Source: Desulfobia sp. (GTDB lineage: Bacteria > Desulfobacterota > Desulfobulbia > Desulfobulbales > SURF-16). From it: a DNA stretch of 6,476 bases. The notes under the pieces are model-generated. The model was not told the DNA's origin and searched no databases. It saw nothing but the letters and a program-made list of their open reading frames with translations. Made by a program: the position numbers and the translations under genes. This document shows, piece by piece, positions 1 to 6,244 of the stretch; the first letter of the stretch is position 1; each line of letters starts with the position of its first letter. The stretch spans positions 1 through 6,476 of the forward strand of contig JAUWDC010000073.1 of assembly GCA_030608985.1 (NCBI GenBank). Reading direction: 5' to 3'.

Positions 1-587
1 GTGTAATCAAGACTTGGATAGATAAGAACCTGACGACGAATATCAATATCCTCATCATACTGAGTCATATGGGCGATTGTCGCACATATGGCACCACCTC
101 CACTGTCACCTGCTATTGAAAGATGATGAGAGTAGTTGACCTTTCTTGCTTGAAGAGGTGCCCATAAATTTCTAACAACAGTTATTGCGTCATCTATTCC
201 CGCTGGATAAGGGCATTCAGGAGCGAGTCTATAGTCCACAGATATCACAATATGGTTGGTTTCTCTTGCCAGTCGGCGGCAAATCGGGTCATAGACGGTG
301 ATGCTGCCAGCCATATGCCCGCCTCCATGAAAATAGACGAGAACTGGCAGGGGTTGTTCCGGCTGAGGATGGTACACCCTTATGGGTACATTGAACTGAT
401 CTCCTTCGACCAGATCATCTTGGACCCATTTTACCGATAGTCTCTTCTTTACCCATGTCCAGGTTAAATTTGCCAGACCTTCCCTGGCATTGGTCGGGGT
501 TTGCTTAAATCCTTCCTCCGCCAGCTTTTCAATAAGCTGGTTATACGCCTGGAGCCATTTTTCAAGTTTTGGTGAAAGTTTGCGCAT
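1..587 (-). CDS. alpha/beta hydrolase, HSL (hormone-sensitive lipase) family esterase, C-terminus cut by window edge
   Basis: Reading from the ATG at 587 down to the left edge gives 195 uninterrupted codons with no stop. The protein starts MRKLSPKLEK and shows the hallmarks of the alpha/beta-hydrolase fold-3/HSL family. HGGGH at residues 87-91 is the oxyanion-hole motif. DYRLAPE lies near residues 118-124, and GDSGGG at 160-165 holds the nucleophile Ser162. The catalytic Asp and His would lie in the missing C-terminal part; the family is usually about 300-350 residues. The first 80 or so residues form the usual N-terminal cap. An in-frame TAG lies six codons upstream (603-605), so the ATG at 587 is the first possible ATG; the ribosome site before it is weak (GAGAACAGAAG). 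Expected activity is hydrolysis of short-chain carboxylic esters in the cytoplasm; the substrate cannot be told. About 660 bp separate it from the phosphatase gene upstream on the same strand, so it probably has its own promoter. I see no link to the sulfur genes. Confidence 0.93.
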   Translation of the reverse strand, partial: MRKLSPKLEKWLQAYNQLIEKLAEEGFKQTPTNAREGLANLTWTWVKKRLSVKWVQDDLVEGDQFNVPIRVYHPQPEQPLPVLVYFHGGGHMAGSITVYDPICRRLARETNHIVISVDYRLAPECPYPAGIDDAITVVRNLWAPLQARKVNYSHHLSIAGDSGGGAICATIAHMTQYDEDIDIRRQVLIYPSLDY

Positions 588-609
588 CTTCTGTTCTCGG
601 TACTAACCG

Positions 610-629
610 ATGAGATTGTACTCTCTCAT
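610..629. repeat. short inverted repeat just upstream of the hydrolase start
   Basis: ATGAGA (610-615) is repeated inverted as TCTCAT (624-629) around an 8-nt spacer. It lies 22 bp upstream of the hydrolase start codon at 587, where an operator or a leader hairpin could act on that gene. The arms are short and a chance match is quite possible. Confidence 0.3.
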
Positions 630-937
630 TACTGCGAGCTCCCTTTTGTAGGGCCCAATTAAAACATAGCTACGTTTTCACGCAACAATAATTCCACTCT
701 CCAATTTATGACGTGTATTTTCGAAAAAACGTCTAACTCTTTTAAAATATAAATTTAAGTAGATAGACAAATTTATAGGCATAATTTCAGTGATTTTTTG
801 TTTAATTTAAAGTTGTAATCGTAAGTCTGCAAATCAAATGTAATTTGGACCAAAACTCCAAACCGTGCCTTTCTGTTCAAATGCCCCCGCTGGTCCAATA
901 AGAGTCATAAGGCTATGTCTGTTTTTTCTGTGATTGA

Positions 938-967
938 ATGCCAGTTAGACTATAGTCTTTTTGGCAT
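938..967. repeat. 30-bp imperfect palindrome with a perfect 12-bp core
   Basis: The core AGACTATAGTCT (947-958) is its own reverse complement. The outer arms ATGCCA (938-943) and TGGCAT (962-967) pair as well. Of 15 opposed positions, 12 are Watson-Crick matches, one is a G/T pair and two are T/T mismatches. With no unpaired loop it looks more like a binding site for a dimeric protein than a terminator. The minus-strand transcript coming from the phosphatase gene has no T-run after it. It lies about 280 bp past the phosphatase stop and 350 bp before the hydrolase start. Confidence 0.5.
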
Positions 968-1247
968 AGAGGCTTGTCATTCAATAAGTGGTTGTTTTCT
1001 TGTGCCTGGATATTGCGATTTTGAAGGAGACCCTATTTGTCACTATTGAAAAGGAAAATCGACAAGGACTTATTCTCGTTTAATGTGGGTCCGGTGTCAT
1101 TATTTCGGGCCGCTACAGATAACGAACAATCATCGGTCACTCAGAAGAGCCTCCCCCGGTTTTGCCGGCTCCCCGAGTATGCAAATTTGTCAATGATTTC
1201 CGAACGTACGAATATTTGCGAAGAACAGGTGCTCCAACTTAAGTATT

Positions 1248-2252
1248 TCAGATATCGGACATTTCTGCCATAACAATGGTGATATTATCTGTCCCACCTC
1301 TTTTGAGGGCAAGTTTGACAAGAGAATCTGCCCGGGTTTTTAATTCTTCCTTTCGCTGAAGCTCAAAAATAATGGCATCAGGTAAAACAAGATTATGAAA
1401 ACCATCCGTGGACAATACCAGAATATCGTTTATTTCAAGGCGTTCTGCACCTGTTTCAGGCTCCTCCATGGCATTGCCCACAGCCTGATCAAGTATATTT
1501 CTTGAATAGTGTTCAGCCACCTCTTCAGGGGTAATCTCTCCCTCTTCCAGTAAATATCTGGCAAGATTCTGATCCTGAGTGATCTGCAGCAACTTTCCTG
1601 CTCGGAAGATGCTGAAACGACTATCTCCGACATGCACCCAGTGTGCTGTGCCATCTCTTAACAAAACGCAGAGCAGGGTCGTTCCCAGCCCCTCAAGCTC
1701 TTTTTGCCTCTCACCGGTTTCGATGAGAATTCTATCTGTTTCCACCGCAAGATTTGACAAAGTCTCTGCTTCTTTTCCAACAGGAATAAGCGGCATATTC
1801 GCCAATCGTCCCCTGAGAATTTCCGCCGCCTGGTCGCCCGCCGCCTGGCCGCCCATCCCATCGGCAACTGCAAAGAGCAGGGTGCCGTCTGTGAATTTTT
1901 TCACCAGATAACGATCTTCATTGGCTTTTCGAACCAGGCCGATATGTGTTGCCGCATAGAGATTGATATTTTCTACTTCGACACTGAACGAATGTTCGTC
2001 TGCCTGTATCTGTTTATAAAAATCACAATTCCTGCAGGTATCAATTTTTTCAGCAAATGTTCCTGAAACCTGATCGTCACAAAAGGTCCCTGCCACCAGC
2101 CAGCATGCCCGGCCGGCGTTAATACCATTATTAAAGGTATCAAATGTCTTCTCGGCTGCCGCCGGACAGATTCCATCTTTATCCGCTTTATTTCCACCGG
2201 GCTCTCTGCCACATTTTTTATATTCCCAACAATTTAGCTTTGGTGGTTTCAT
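1248..2252 (-). CDS. PP2C-family Ser/Thr protein phosphatase with N-terminal two-CW cysteine-rich domain
   Basis: A 334-residue protein if started at the ATG at 2252. Residues 1-82 form a two-CW domain: C8-W9, C14, C29, C50-W51, C58, C73 and C76. From about residue 97 to the end is a PP2C (PPM) metal-dependent phosphatase domain: RKANEDR with Asp113, VADGMGGQ with Asp131-Gly132, GLGTTLL, HVGDSR near 208-212, LSTDG with Asp283, and GGTDNIT with Asp322. All the acidic residues expected to bind the two Mn/Mg ions are present, so it should be active. It should remove phosphate from Ser/Thr residues, most likely those placed by the kinase encoded 40 bp upstream in the same operon. No signal peptide or membrane segment is visible. 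An in-frame TTG at 2291 and ATG at 2279 would lengthen it by 13 or 9 residues. I prefer 2252 because it has a good ribosome site and puts every cysteine in the same register as in the kinase. The partner relationship is inferred from synteny and the shared domain. Confidence 0.93.
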   Translation of the reverse strand: MKPPKLNCWEYKKCGREPGGNKADKDGICPAAAEKTFDTFNNGINAGRACWLVAGTFCDDQVSGTFAEKIDTCRNCDFYKQIQADEHSFSVEVENINLYAATHIGLVRKANEDRYLVKKFTDGTLLFAVADGMGGQAAGDQAAEILRGRLANMPLIPVGKEAETLSNLAVETDRILIETGERQKELEGLGTTLLCVLLRDGTAHWVHVGDSRFSIFRAGKLLQITQDQNLARYLLEEGEITPEEVAEHYSRNILDQAVGNAMEEPETGAERLEINDILVLSTDGFHNLVLPDAIIFELQRKEELKTRADSLVKLALKRGGTDNITIVMAEMSDI

Positions 2253-2258
2253 ACCGAA

Positions 2259-2264
2259 CCCTCT
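2259..2264 (-). promoter_or_regulatory. ribosome binding site that sets the phosphatase start
   Basis: On the minus strand the bases read AGAGGG, six bases before the ATG at 2252. The two in-frame upstream alternatives (ATG at 2279, TTG at 2291) have only a poor GAG or nothing at that distance. This supports the shorter 334-residue protein and leaves a 40-bp gap after the kinase stop. Confidence 0.6.
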
Positions 2265-2292
2265 AGTGGTATTTTCCATGTGCGAACTCAAA

Positions 2293-3918
2293 CTAATCGC
2301 TTAAATCCACGAGTTTCAGATCTACACCAATCGTATTTGTTTTTATACTGAAATCAGTCAACAAACGGTTGAGGGCCGCCTGTTGTTTTTGATCATATCG
2401 CAGAATAATCGTTGTTAGTTTTCCTCTGTCGCTATTATTTGAATCTTTCTTAATGCCCTGTGAAATTGCAGGCCGCAGCGTTTCTATTGCCTCAGGCACA
2501 CTTTGATAACGTTTTTTTCGTTCGTGCTGGCATGCCTTCAGGATAAACTCACGTAATTCCGGCAGAATATCCGGTACCAGCAGGGCAGGATCACCAATTT
2601 TACGAGAGGTGCCCAGGCGAAACATCTCACTTATTTCCTTATCATCAAAAGGCTTTTGTCCCGTTACAAGTTCATATGCGCTAATTCCCAAAGCATAAAT
2701 ATCGCTGCGTTGATCAGCTGCCTCTCCCTCAAGCAATTCCGGCGCTTGATATGCCAGGACACCTCCGATATGTTCATCCTCTGTTCCAAGATGACATGCA
2801 AGGCCAAAATCGAGAATCTTAATACGATCATTTGGAAGAACCATCACATTTGCAGGGTTGATGTCACGATGGACAATTCCTTTTTCATGAGCATAGGCAA
2901 GTCCTTCACAGATTTGATAAATATATGAGATTGCCAATGCCGGGGGGATAACCCTGAGCCGCTGCAGAAGATCCTGCAACGATTCTCCTTCAAGGTATTC
3001 CATGATGATAAACACGGTTTTATAGCGTTCTTCATAGTCATAAATACCGAGAATATTCTCATGGTTCAATGAGGCAATAATGCGTGCTTCTTTATGGAAA
3101 TTGAGGAGAAAACCTGAATCAACAACCATATTGTGCCGCATCATTTTTATTGCAACTGGCATGTTCAGCGCCTTATGGACAGCTTTGTAGACAATCGAAT
3201 ACGACCCGCGTCCGATGATATGAGTTGCAACATATTTCCCAATTTCCCTATCTGCAACCGGCCGTTTTGAGTCAAATTGTCTTGCCACTATCTCTGTTAA
3301 TAGTGACAGCAGTTCCGGATCACTTCGGGAAATATTATCAATCTGGTGCTTATTCAATACCCATAGATGCAGATCTGTCTCTGCTTCAACATGAGCACTG
3401 CGTGGTTCCCCGGTAAACAGAGCACGAATTCCAACTATGTCTCCCTTGCCTCTATGGCCAACGGGGTGTAATACACCATCTTTTTCTACTACTGACAGGC
3501 AGGTTCCCTTTTGAATGATATAGGCAGTTTTTTCCTGAGTCCCCTGTATCAGAAATCTTTCACCAGCTTTGACCCGTTTATAGACAAGTTCACATAAAAA
3601 TGAATTGTTTGTGCTATCGACGAGGTATTTAAGCAATTTTGTTGGAGTATCGTTTACCTCATCCTCACTATTAACCATTTTGAAAAACTCGCAATTCACA
3701 CAGGAATCACGTTTATCAGCAAAGGCACCTTGTATCTCTCCTTCGCAAAAAGTTCCTGCAATTGCCCAGCATACCCTGCCACCATTTTTACCACTATTGA
3801 TACCGTCAAACGAAGCATCAACGGCAGCAGGACACACTCCCAGCTCATCAACTTTCTTGCCGGCCGGCTCTCTTCCGCATTTATTGTATTCCCAACAATT
3901 GAGTTTTTTTACGATCAT
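2293..3918 (-). CDS. Ser/Thr protein kinase with two-CW domain and cyclic-nucleotide-binding-like domain
   Basis: A 541-residue soluble protein; AGGAG (3928-3932) lies 9 nt before the ATG. Domains in order: a two-CW cysteine-rich domain, about 5-82 (C8-W9, C14, C29, C50-W51, C58, C73, C76); a Crp/cNMP-binding-like beta-roll, about 93-215, with GEPRSAHVEA at 170-179; and a Hanks-type kinase domain, about 228-485. The kinase domain shows GRGSYSIVYK at 236-245, VAIK with Lys258, alpha-C Glu277, HRD at 350-352, Asn357, DFG at 370-372, APE at 392-394 and the helix-F Asp406. The catalytic-loop lysine is replaced by Asn354 (HRDINPAN), as also happens in some bacterial kinases, so activity is likely but not certain. 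The cNMP-like domain has Ile164 where classical cAMP binders have the ribose-binding Glu. A tail of about 50 residues (490-541) contains a short beta-rich stretch of unknown family. No transmembrane segment is seen, so it differs from PASTA-type PknB kinases. It heads the operon with the PP2C gene and presumably phosphorylates the proteins that phosphatase resets. Confidence 0.94.
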   Translation of the reverse strand: MIVKKLNCWEYNKCGREPAGKKVDELGVCPAAVDASFDGINSGKNGGRVCWAIAGTFCEGEIQGAFADKRDSCVNCEFFKMVNSEDEVNDTPTKLLKYLVDSTNNSFLCELVYKRVKAGERFLIQGTQEKTAYIIQKGTCLSVVEKDGVLHPVGHRGKGDIVGIRALFTGEPRSAHVEAETDLHLWVLNKHQIDNISRSDPELLSLLTEIVARQFDSKRPVADREIGKYVATHIIGRGSYSIVYKAVHKALNMPVAIKMMRHNMVVDSGFLLNFHKEARIIASLNHENILGIYDYEERYKTVFIIMEYLEGESLQDLLQRLRVIPPALAISYIYQICEGLAYAHEKGIVHRDINPANVMVLPNDRIKILDFGLACHLGTEDEHIGGVLAYQAPELLEGEAADQRSDIYALGISAYELVTGQKPFDDKEISEMFRLGTSRKIGDPALLVPDILPELREFILKACQHERKKRYQSVPEAIETLRPAISQGIKKDSNNSDRGKLTTIILRYDQKQQAALNRLLTDFSIKTNTIGVDLKLVDLSD

Positions 3919-4095
3919 TTAACATTGCTCCTGGTTGACCGTTGTGCTTTTGAAATACCACATTGTGCCATACTGACTTTAGCTCACACCCACGTTTTAA
4001 GCAAAGAATAAGCAGATCCAGTGTGGGCTGGCCATAACTCAACATGATATCCTGTCGCCTGTAACACTATACCTGCCTCAACCACTATTCTTGAT

Positions 4096-4101
4096 ATTAT
4101 A
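4096..4101 (-). promoter_or_regulatory. candidate -10 box for the kinase-phosphatase operon
   Basis: The minus strand reads TATAAT here, a perfect -10 hexamer, about 180 bases before the kinase ATG at 3918. No good -35 hexamer stands 16-18 bases further upstream, so the promoter may need an activator, or the match may be chance in an AT-rich spacer. If used, it gives a leader of about 170 nt in which I see no clear riboswitch or hairpin. Confidence 0.35.
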
Positions 4102-4163
4102 CTAAGAAATAAGCGACATACAGGAATTTGACTGAGTATCATACGGTTTTTTGGGAAAATCTA

Positions 4164-4203
4164 TTGACGGCCACAATGTAGTAGTCTACTTTACCGGTAG
4201 ACT
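4164..4203 (+). promoter_or_regulatory. Rrf2-operon promoter overlapped by an inverted-repeat operator
   Basis: TTGACG at 4164-4169 is a good -35 box; 17 bases on, TACTTT (4187-4192) is a weak -10. An inverted repeat AGTCTAC (4183-4189), N7, GTAGACT (4197-4203) covers the -10 and the probable start of transcription and ends 23 bp before the Rrf2 ATG. Rrf2-family repressors commonly bind dyads of this size over their own promoters. Autorepression, with control of the downstream sulfur genes, is therefore the simplest reading. The dyad is seen directly; the identity of the binding protein is inferred. Confidence 0.55.
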
Positions 4204-4226
4204 TTATAGGGAAAGGAGCTAAAGGA

Positions 4227-4676
4227 ATGCATATTTCACACAAGACGGACTATTCATTAAAAAGCATCTTGCACCTCTCAGGCATTTATCCTGACAGCAC
4301 AGCCCAGATTAAACAGATTGCCGAGTCCCAGGATATACCCCGCAAATTCCTGGAGCAGGTGCTTCTCCTGTTAAAAAAGGGAGGATTTCTTCTCAGCAAG
4401 CAGGGCCCTAAGGGTGGCTATTTTCTTGCCAGGGCCCCAGAGGAGATATCTGTCGGTGAGGTGGTCAGGTTCGTCGAAGGCCCCATTCACCCCATTTCCT
4501 GTATTGCAGAGGGGTTTGAGGAAAGCTGCAGCTTTGCCTCAGTCTGTGTATTTCGCGATATCTGGGTTGAGGTTGAAGATGCAATCTCGGCTATCATCGA
4601 CAACATCAATTTCAAGGAATTGCTGGACCGAGAAAAAACAAAACGTAATCAGCATATTATAGACTATCAGATTTGA
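4227..4676 (+). CDS. Rrf2-family transcriptional regulator (IscR/CymR type)
   Basis: A 149-residue protein; AAAGGAG (4212-4218) lies 8 nt before the ATG. The N-terminal winged helix-turn-helix (about 1-82) is typical of Rrf2: the start MHISHKTDYSLKSILHLS, then IKQIAESQDIPRKFLEQVLLLL and KQGPKGGYFLARAPEEIS. It is followed by the dimerisation helix from about residue 110. Three cysteines, C92, C101 and C107, sit where Fe-S-binding members such as IscR have theirs. The spacing here is Cys-x8-Cys-x5-Cys rather than IscR's x5/x5, so an Fe-S cluster or a thiol switch is plausible but not shown. It stands first in the plus-strand cluster, 60 bp before the ThiS-like gene, divergent from the kinase operon, and has a dyad over its promoter. 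Likely role: control of cysteine or methionine sulfur assimilation in response to Fe-S, cysteine or redox status. The family call is firm; the signal is not known. Confidence 0.93.
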   Translation: MHISHKTDYSLKSILHLSGIYPDSTAQIKQIAESQDIPRKFLEQVLLLLKKGGFLLSKQGPKGGYFLARAPEEISVGEVVRFVEGPIHPISCIAEGFEESCSFASVCVFRDIWVEVEDAISAIIDNINFKELLDREKTKRNQHIIDYQI

Positions 4677-4736
4677 TGGTTGTTAAACCCCATTAATAAT
4701 TGCCGGCGTTGAACAACAAACAAAAGGAGAATTGCG

Positions 4737-4973
4737 ATGTATATCATGATCAACGGAGAAAAAACTGAAATGTGTAAGCCCCTTACTGTAACAGAGTTGT
4801 TGAAGGAGAGGGATATTGAGTCTCCCGACATGGTTTCCGTTGAACTCAATCAGGAGATTCTTGCAAAGGATGTCTTTACTACGACCATCTTGCAGGAAAA
4901 TGATAGTGTCGAATTTTTGTATTTCATGGGTGGAGGCTCAGGAAAGCATGAAAGATATAGACTTAAGATTTGA
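4737..4973 (+). CDS. ThiS/HcyS-like sulfur carrier protein with C-terminal extension
   Basis: A 78-residue beta-grasp protein; AGGAG (4725-4729) lies 7 nt before the ATG. It opens MYIMINGEK and continues with the ThiS-type pattern: PLTVTELLKE (15-24), VSVELNQEILAK (33-44), and NDSVEFLYFMGGG (55-67). In ThiS the chain ends at the double glycine, which is adenylated and turned into a thiocarboxylate. Here Gly65-67 is followed by SGKHERYRLKI, so the tail would have to be cut off before activation, as known for QbsE and reported for HcyS. Its 3' end overlaps the MetY-type gene by 26 nt, so the two are translationally close-set. With a MetY-like enzyme next to it and an E1-like gene after that, its likely job is carrying sulfur for homocysteine synthesis rather than thiazole synthesis; no thiG or thiC-like gene is in view. 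A thiamine role cannot be fully excluded. Confidence 0.88.
   Translation: MYIMINGEKTEMCKPLTVTELLKERDIESPDMVSVELNQEILAKDVFTTTILQENDSVEFLYFMGGGSGKHERYRLKI
4932..4943 (+). promoter_or_regulatory. ribosome binding site for metY lying inside the carrier's glycine codons
   Basis: GGAGG (4932-4936), with a second AGGA at 4940-4943, precedes the ATG at 4948 by 11 and 4 bases. The GGAGG is formed by the codons for the carrier's Gly-Gly-Gly motif (GGT GGA GGC). This picks the ATG at 4948 as the metY start and rejects the longer in-frame start at 4816. Confidence 0.6.
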
Positions 4974-6195
4974 AACGCTCGCCTTGCATGGCAATGGAGC
5001 ACAAAATGAAGCTCACAATGCCATCAGATTTCCCGTTTATTCGGGAGTGGCCTTTGATTTTGACAGGGCTGAGGATATGGAGCTGGCCTTTACTTACAGA
5101 AAACCGGCTCACGCCTATTCACGCATCACCAATCCCACAGTAGATCATTTTGAAAAGAAGCTGACCCTGCTAGAAGATGGGTTGGGTACCATAGCCCTTT
5201 CATCCGGTATGGCAGCACTCTCCACAACCCTTTTGGCACTGCTGCAGCAAGGCGATAGTATCGTTGCCTCAAAACACCTCTTCGGCAACACCTACTCCCT
5301 TCTCAAGGAAACCCTCACACCTTTCGGAGTAGAGACAAGATTTGTCGATATCAGGAATCCGGAAGAGGTTGAAAAGGCGGTGGATCCAACAACACGAATC
5401 CTCCTTCTTGAGACCATTACCAACCCGCAAATGGTTGTGCCTGATTTTAATGAGATCTCTGAAATTGCCAGGCAACACGGAGTGGTTGTCATGGTAGACG
5501 GCACCGTGACGACCCCGTATCTCTTTAAGGCGAAAGATTTCGGGGCTCACCTGGTTCTTCATTCAACAACCAAATACATCTCCGGAGGAGCTACGAGCGT
5601 CGGTGGTGCAGTTGTTGACCTGGGCACCTACGACTGGCGGAGGAATCCGGCACTTACAAAGTATCATAAATATGGCCAGGGAGCTTTTCTGGCACGGCTC
5701 CGCATGGAGGTGCATCGCAACTTTGGTTCATGCATGGCCCCGCAGAGCGCGTATCTGCAAACCCTGGGGCTGGAAACGCTCTTTCTTCGGGTGAAGACCA
5801 GCTGTGAAAACAGCCTGAGAATTGCCGGGTTTCTCCAGCAAAGAGGTGAGGTGATAAAGGTAAACTATCCCGGACTTGCGGAATCTTCTTTCCATGAGCT
5901 AGCCCGGCGTCAGTTCAACGGCGGGTATGGCGGTGTCCTCAGTTTTGAGCTTGGCAGCAAAGAAGAGGCCTTCAGGTTTATCAACAAGCTGAAGCTGATA
6001 AGACGAGCCACCAACATCAATGATAACAAGACGCTCATTATTCATCCGGCCTCAACTATATTTTCCGACTGTTCACCTGAGGAAAGGGAGCAAATGGATG
6101 TACCTGACACTCTTATCCGACTGTCCGTTGGGATAGAGAACGTAAGGGATCTCATTAATGATATCAGCCAGGCCCTGGATAACCTGAAGCTGTAA
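4948..6195 (+). CDS. metY: O-acetylhomoserine sulfhydrylase-like PLP enzyme (Cys/Met metabolism family, MetY type)
   Basis: A 415-residue fold-type I PLP enzyme; MetY proteins are usually about 420-430. Starting at 4948, the protein opens MKDIDLRFETLALHGN, the normal MetY N-terminus. Visible motifs: AYSRITNPT at 56-64 (phosphate-binding Tyr57 and Arg59), SSGMAA at 85-90, VDGTVTTPYL at 183-192 with the ring-nitrogen Asp184, HSTTKYISGG at 205-214 with the PLP lysine Lys209, TLIIHPAST at 362-370, and RLSVGIE at 391-397. The usual VDNT Asn is Gly185 here. The family replaces the acetyl (or phosphoryl or succinyl) group of an activated homoserine with sulfide to give homocysteine. In the Wolinella HcyS route the sulfur comes from a carrier-protein thiocarboxylate. 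The 26-nt overlap with the carrier gene and the E1-like gene downstream favour that version. Activity as a gamma-lyase or on O-acetylserine cannot be ruled out from sequence alone. Confidence 0.93.
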   Translation: MKDIDLRFETLALHGNGAQNEAHNAIRFPVYSGVAFDFDRAEDMELAFTYRKPAHAYSRITNPTVDHFEKKLTLLEDGLGTIALSSGMAALSTTLLALLQQGDSIVASKHLFGNTYSLLKETLTPFGVETRFVDIRNPEEVEKAVDPTTRILLLETITNPQMVVPDFNEISEIARQHGVVVMVDGTVTTPYLFKAKDFGAHLVLHSTTKYISGGATSVGGAVVDLGTYDWRRNPALTKYHKYGQGAFLARLRMEVHRNFGSCMAPQSAYLQTLGLETLFLRVKTSCENSLRIAGFLQQRGEVIKVNYPGLAESSFHELARRQFNGGYGGVLSFELGSKEEAFRFINKLKLIRRATNINDNKTLIIHPASTIFSDCSPEEREQMDVPDTLIRLSVGIENVRDLINDISQALDNLKL

Positions 6196-6244
6196 AAACA
6201 AATGGGGACCTTGAAAAATTAGAAAATTCATTCAAATTCTAGGC

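Larger units (their letters stand above)
588..1247. other. long spacer between hydrolase and phosphatase genes, AT-rich in the middle, no convincing gene
   Basis: About 660 bp with no reading frame that resembles a known protein. The 660-840 part is strongly AT-rich, which suits a promoter region for the minus-strand hydrolase, but I find no pair of boxes good enough to place one. Several inverted repeats occur: ATGAGA/TCTCAT at 610-629, an imperfect 24-bp palindrome at 710-733 (outer arms GACGT/ACGTC), a strong 30-bp palindrome at 938-967, and GAGCC/GGCTC at 1147-1171. The only other item is a plus-strand 78-codon frame beginning with TTG at 1037 behind AAGGAG (1024-1029). It has no recognisable domain and runs into the phosphatase gene, so it is not called. 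Confidence 0.7.

Noticed and set aside
252..440. A 62-codon plus-strand frame inside the hydrolase
   Set aside because: Antisense to clear HSL-family coding sequence containing HGGGH; a shadow.
1147..1171. GC-rich hairpin GAGCC...GGCTC with inner CCGG pairs, as the terminator of the kinase-phosphatase operon
   Set aside because: The stem is short or bulged, and no T-run follows it on the minus strand; at best it is a decayed terminator.
1037..1273. A 78-codon plus-strand frame starting with TTG behind a well-placed AAGGAG
   Set aside because: Its product shows no domain, it uses a rare start, and its end runs antisense into the phosphatase gene. The ribosome-like site is the only support.
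2253..2291. Phosphatase start at TTG 2291 or ATG 2279
   Set aside because: Neither has a good ribosome site, and the extra residues shift the cysteine register away from the kinase's N-terminus; the ATG at 2252 fits both.
3605..4011. Plus-strand open frames opposite the kinase N-terminus
   Set aside because: They are antisense shadows of the two-CW and spacer sequence, with no domain or ribosome site.
4816..4947. A longer in-frame start for the MetY-type protein (44 extra residues)
   Set aside because: The extra part lies over the ThiS-like gene in another frame, matches no MetY N-terminus and has no good ribosome site; the ATG at 4948 gives the family's usual start.
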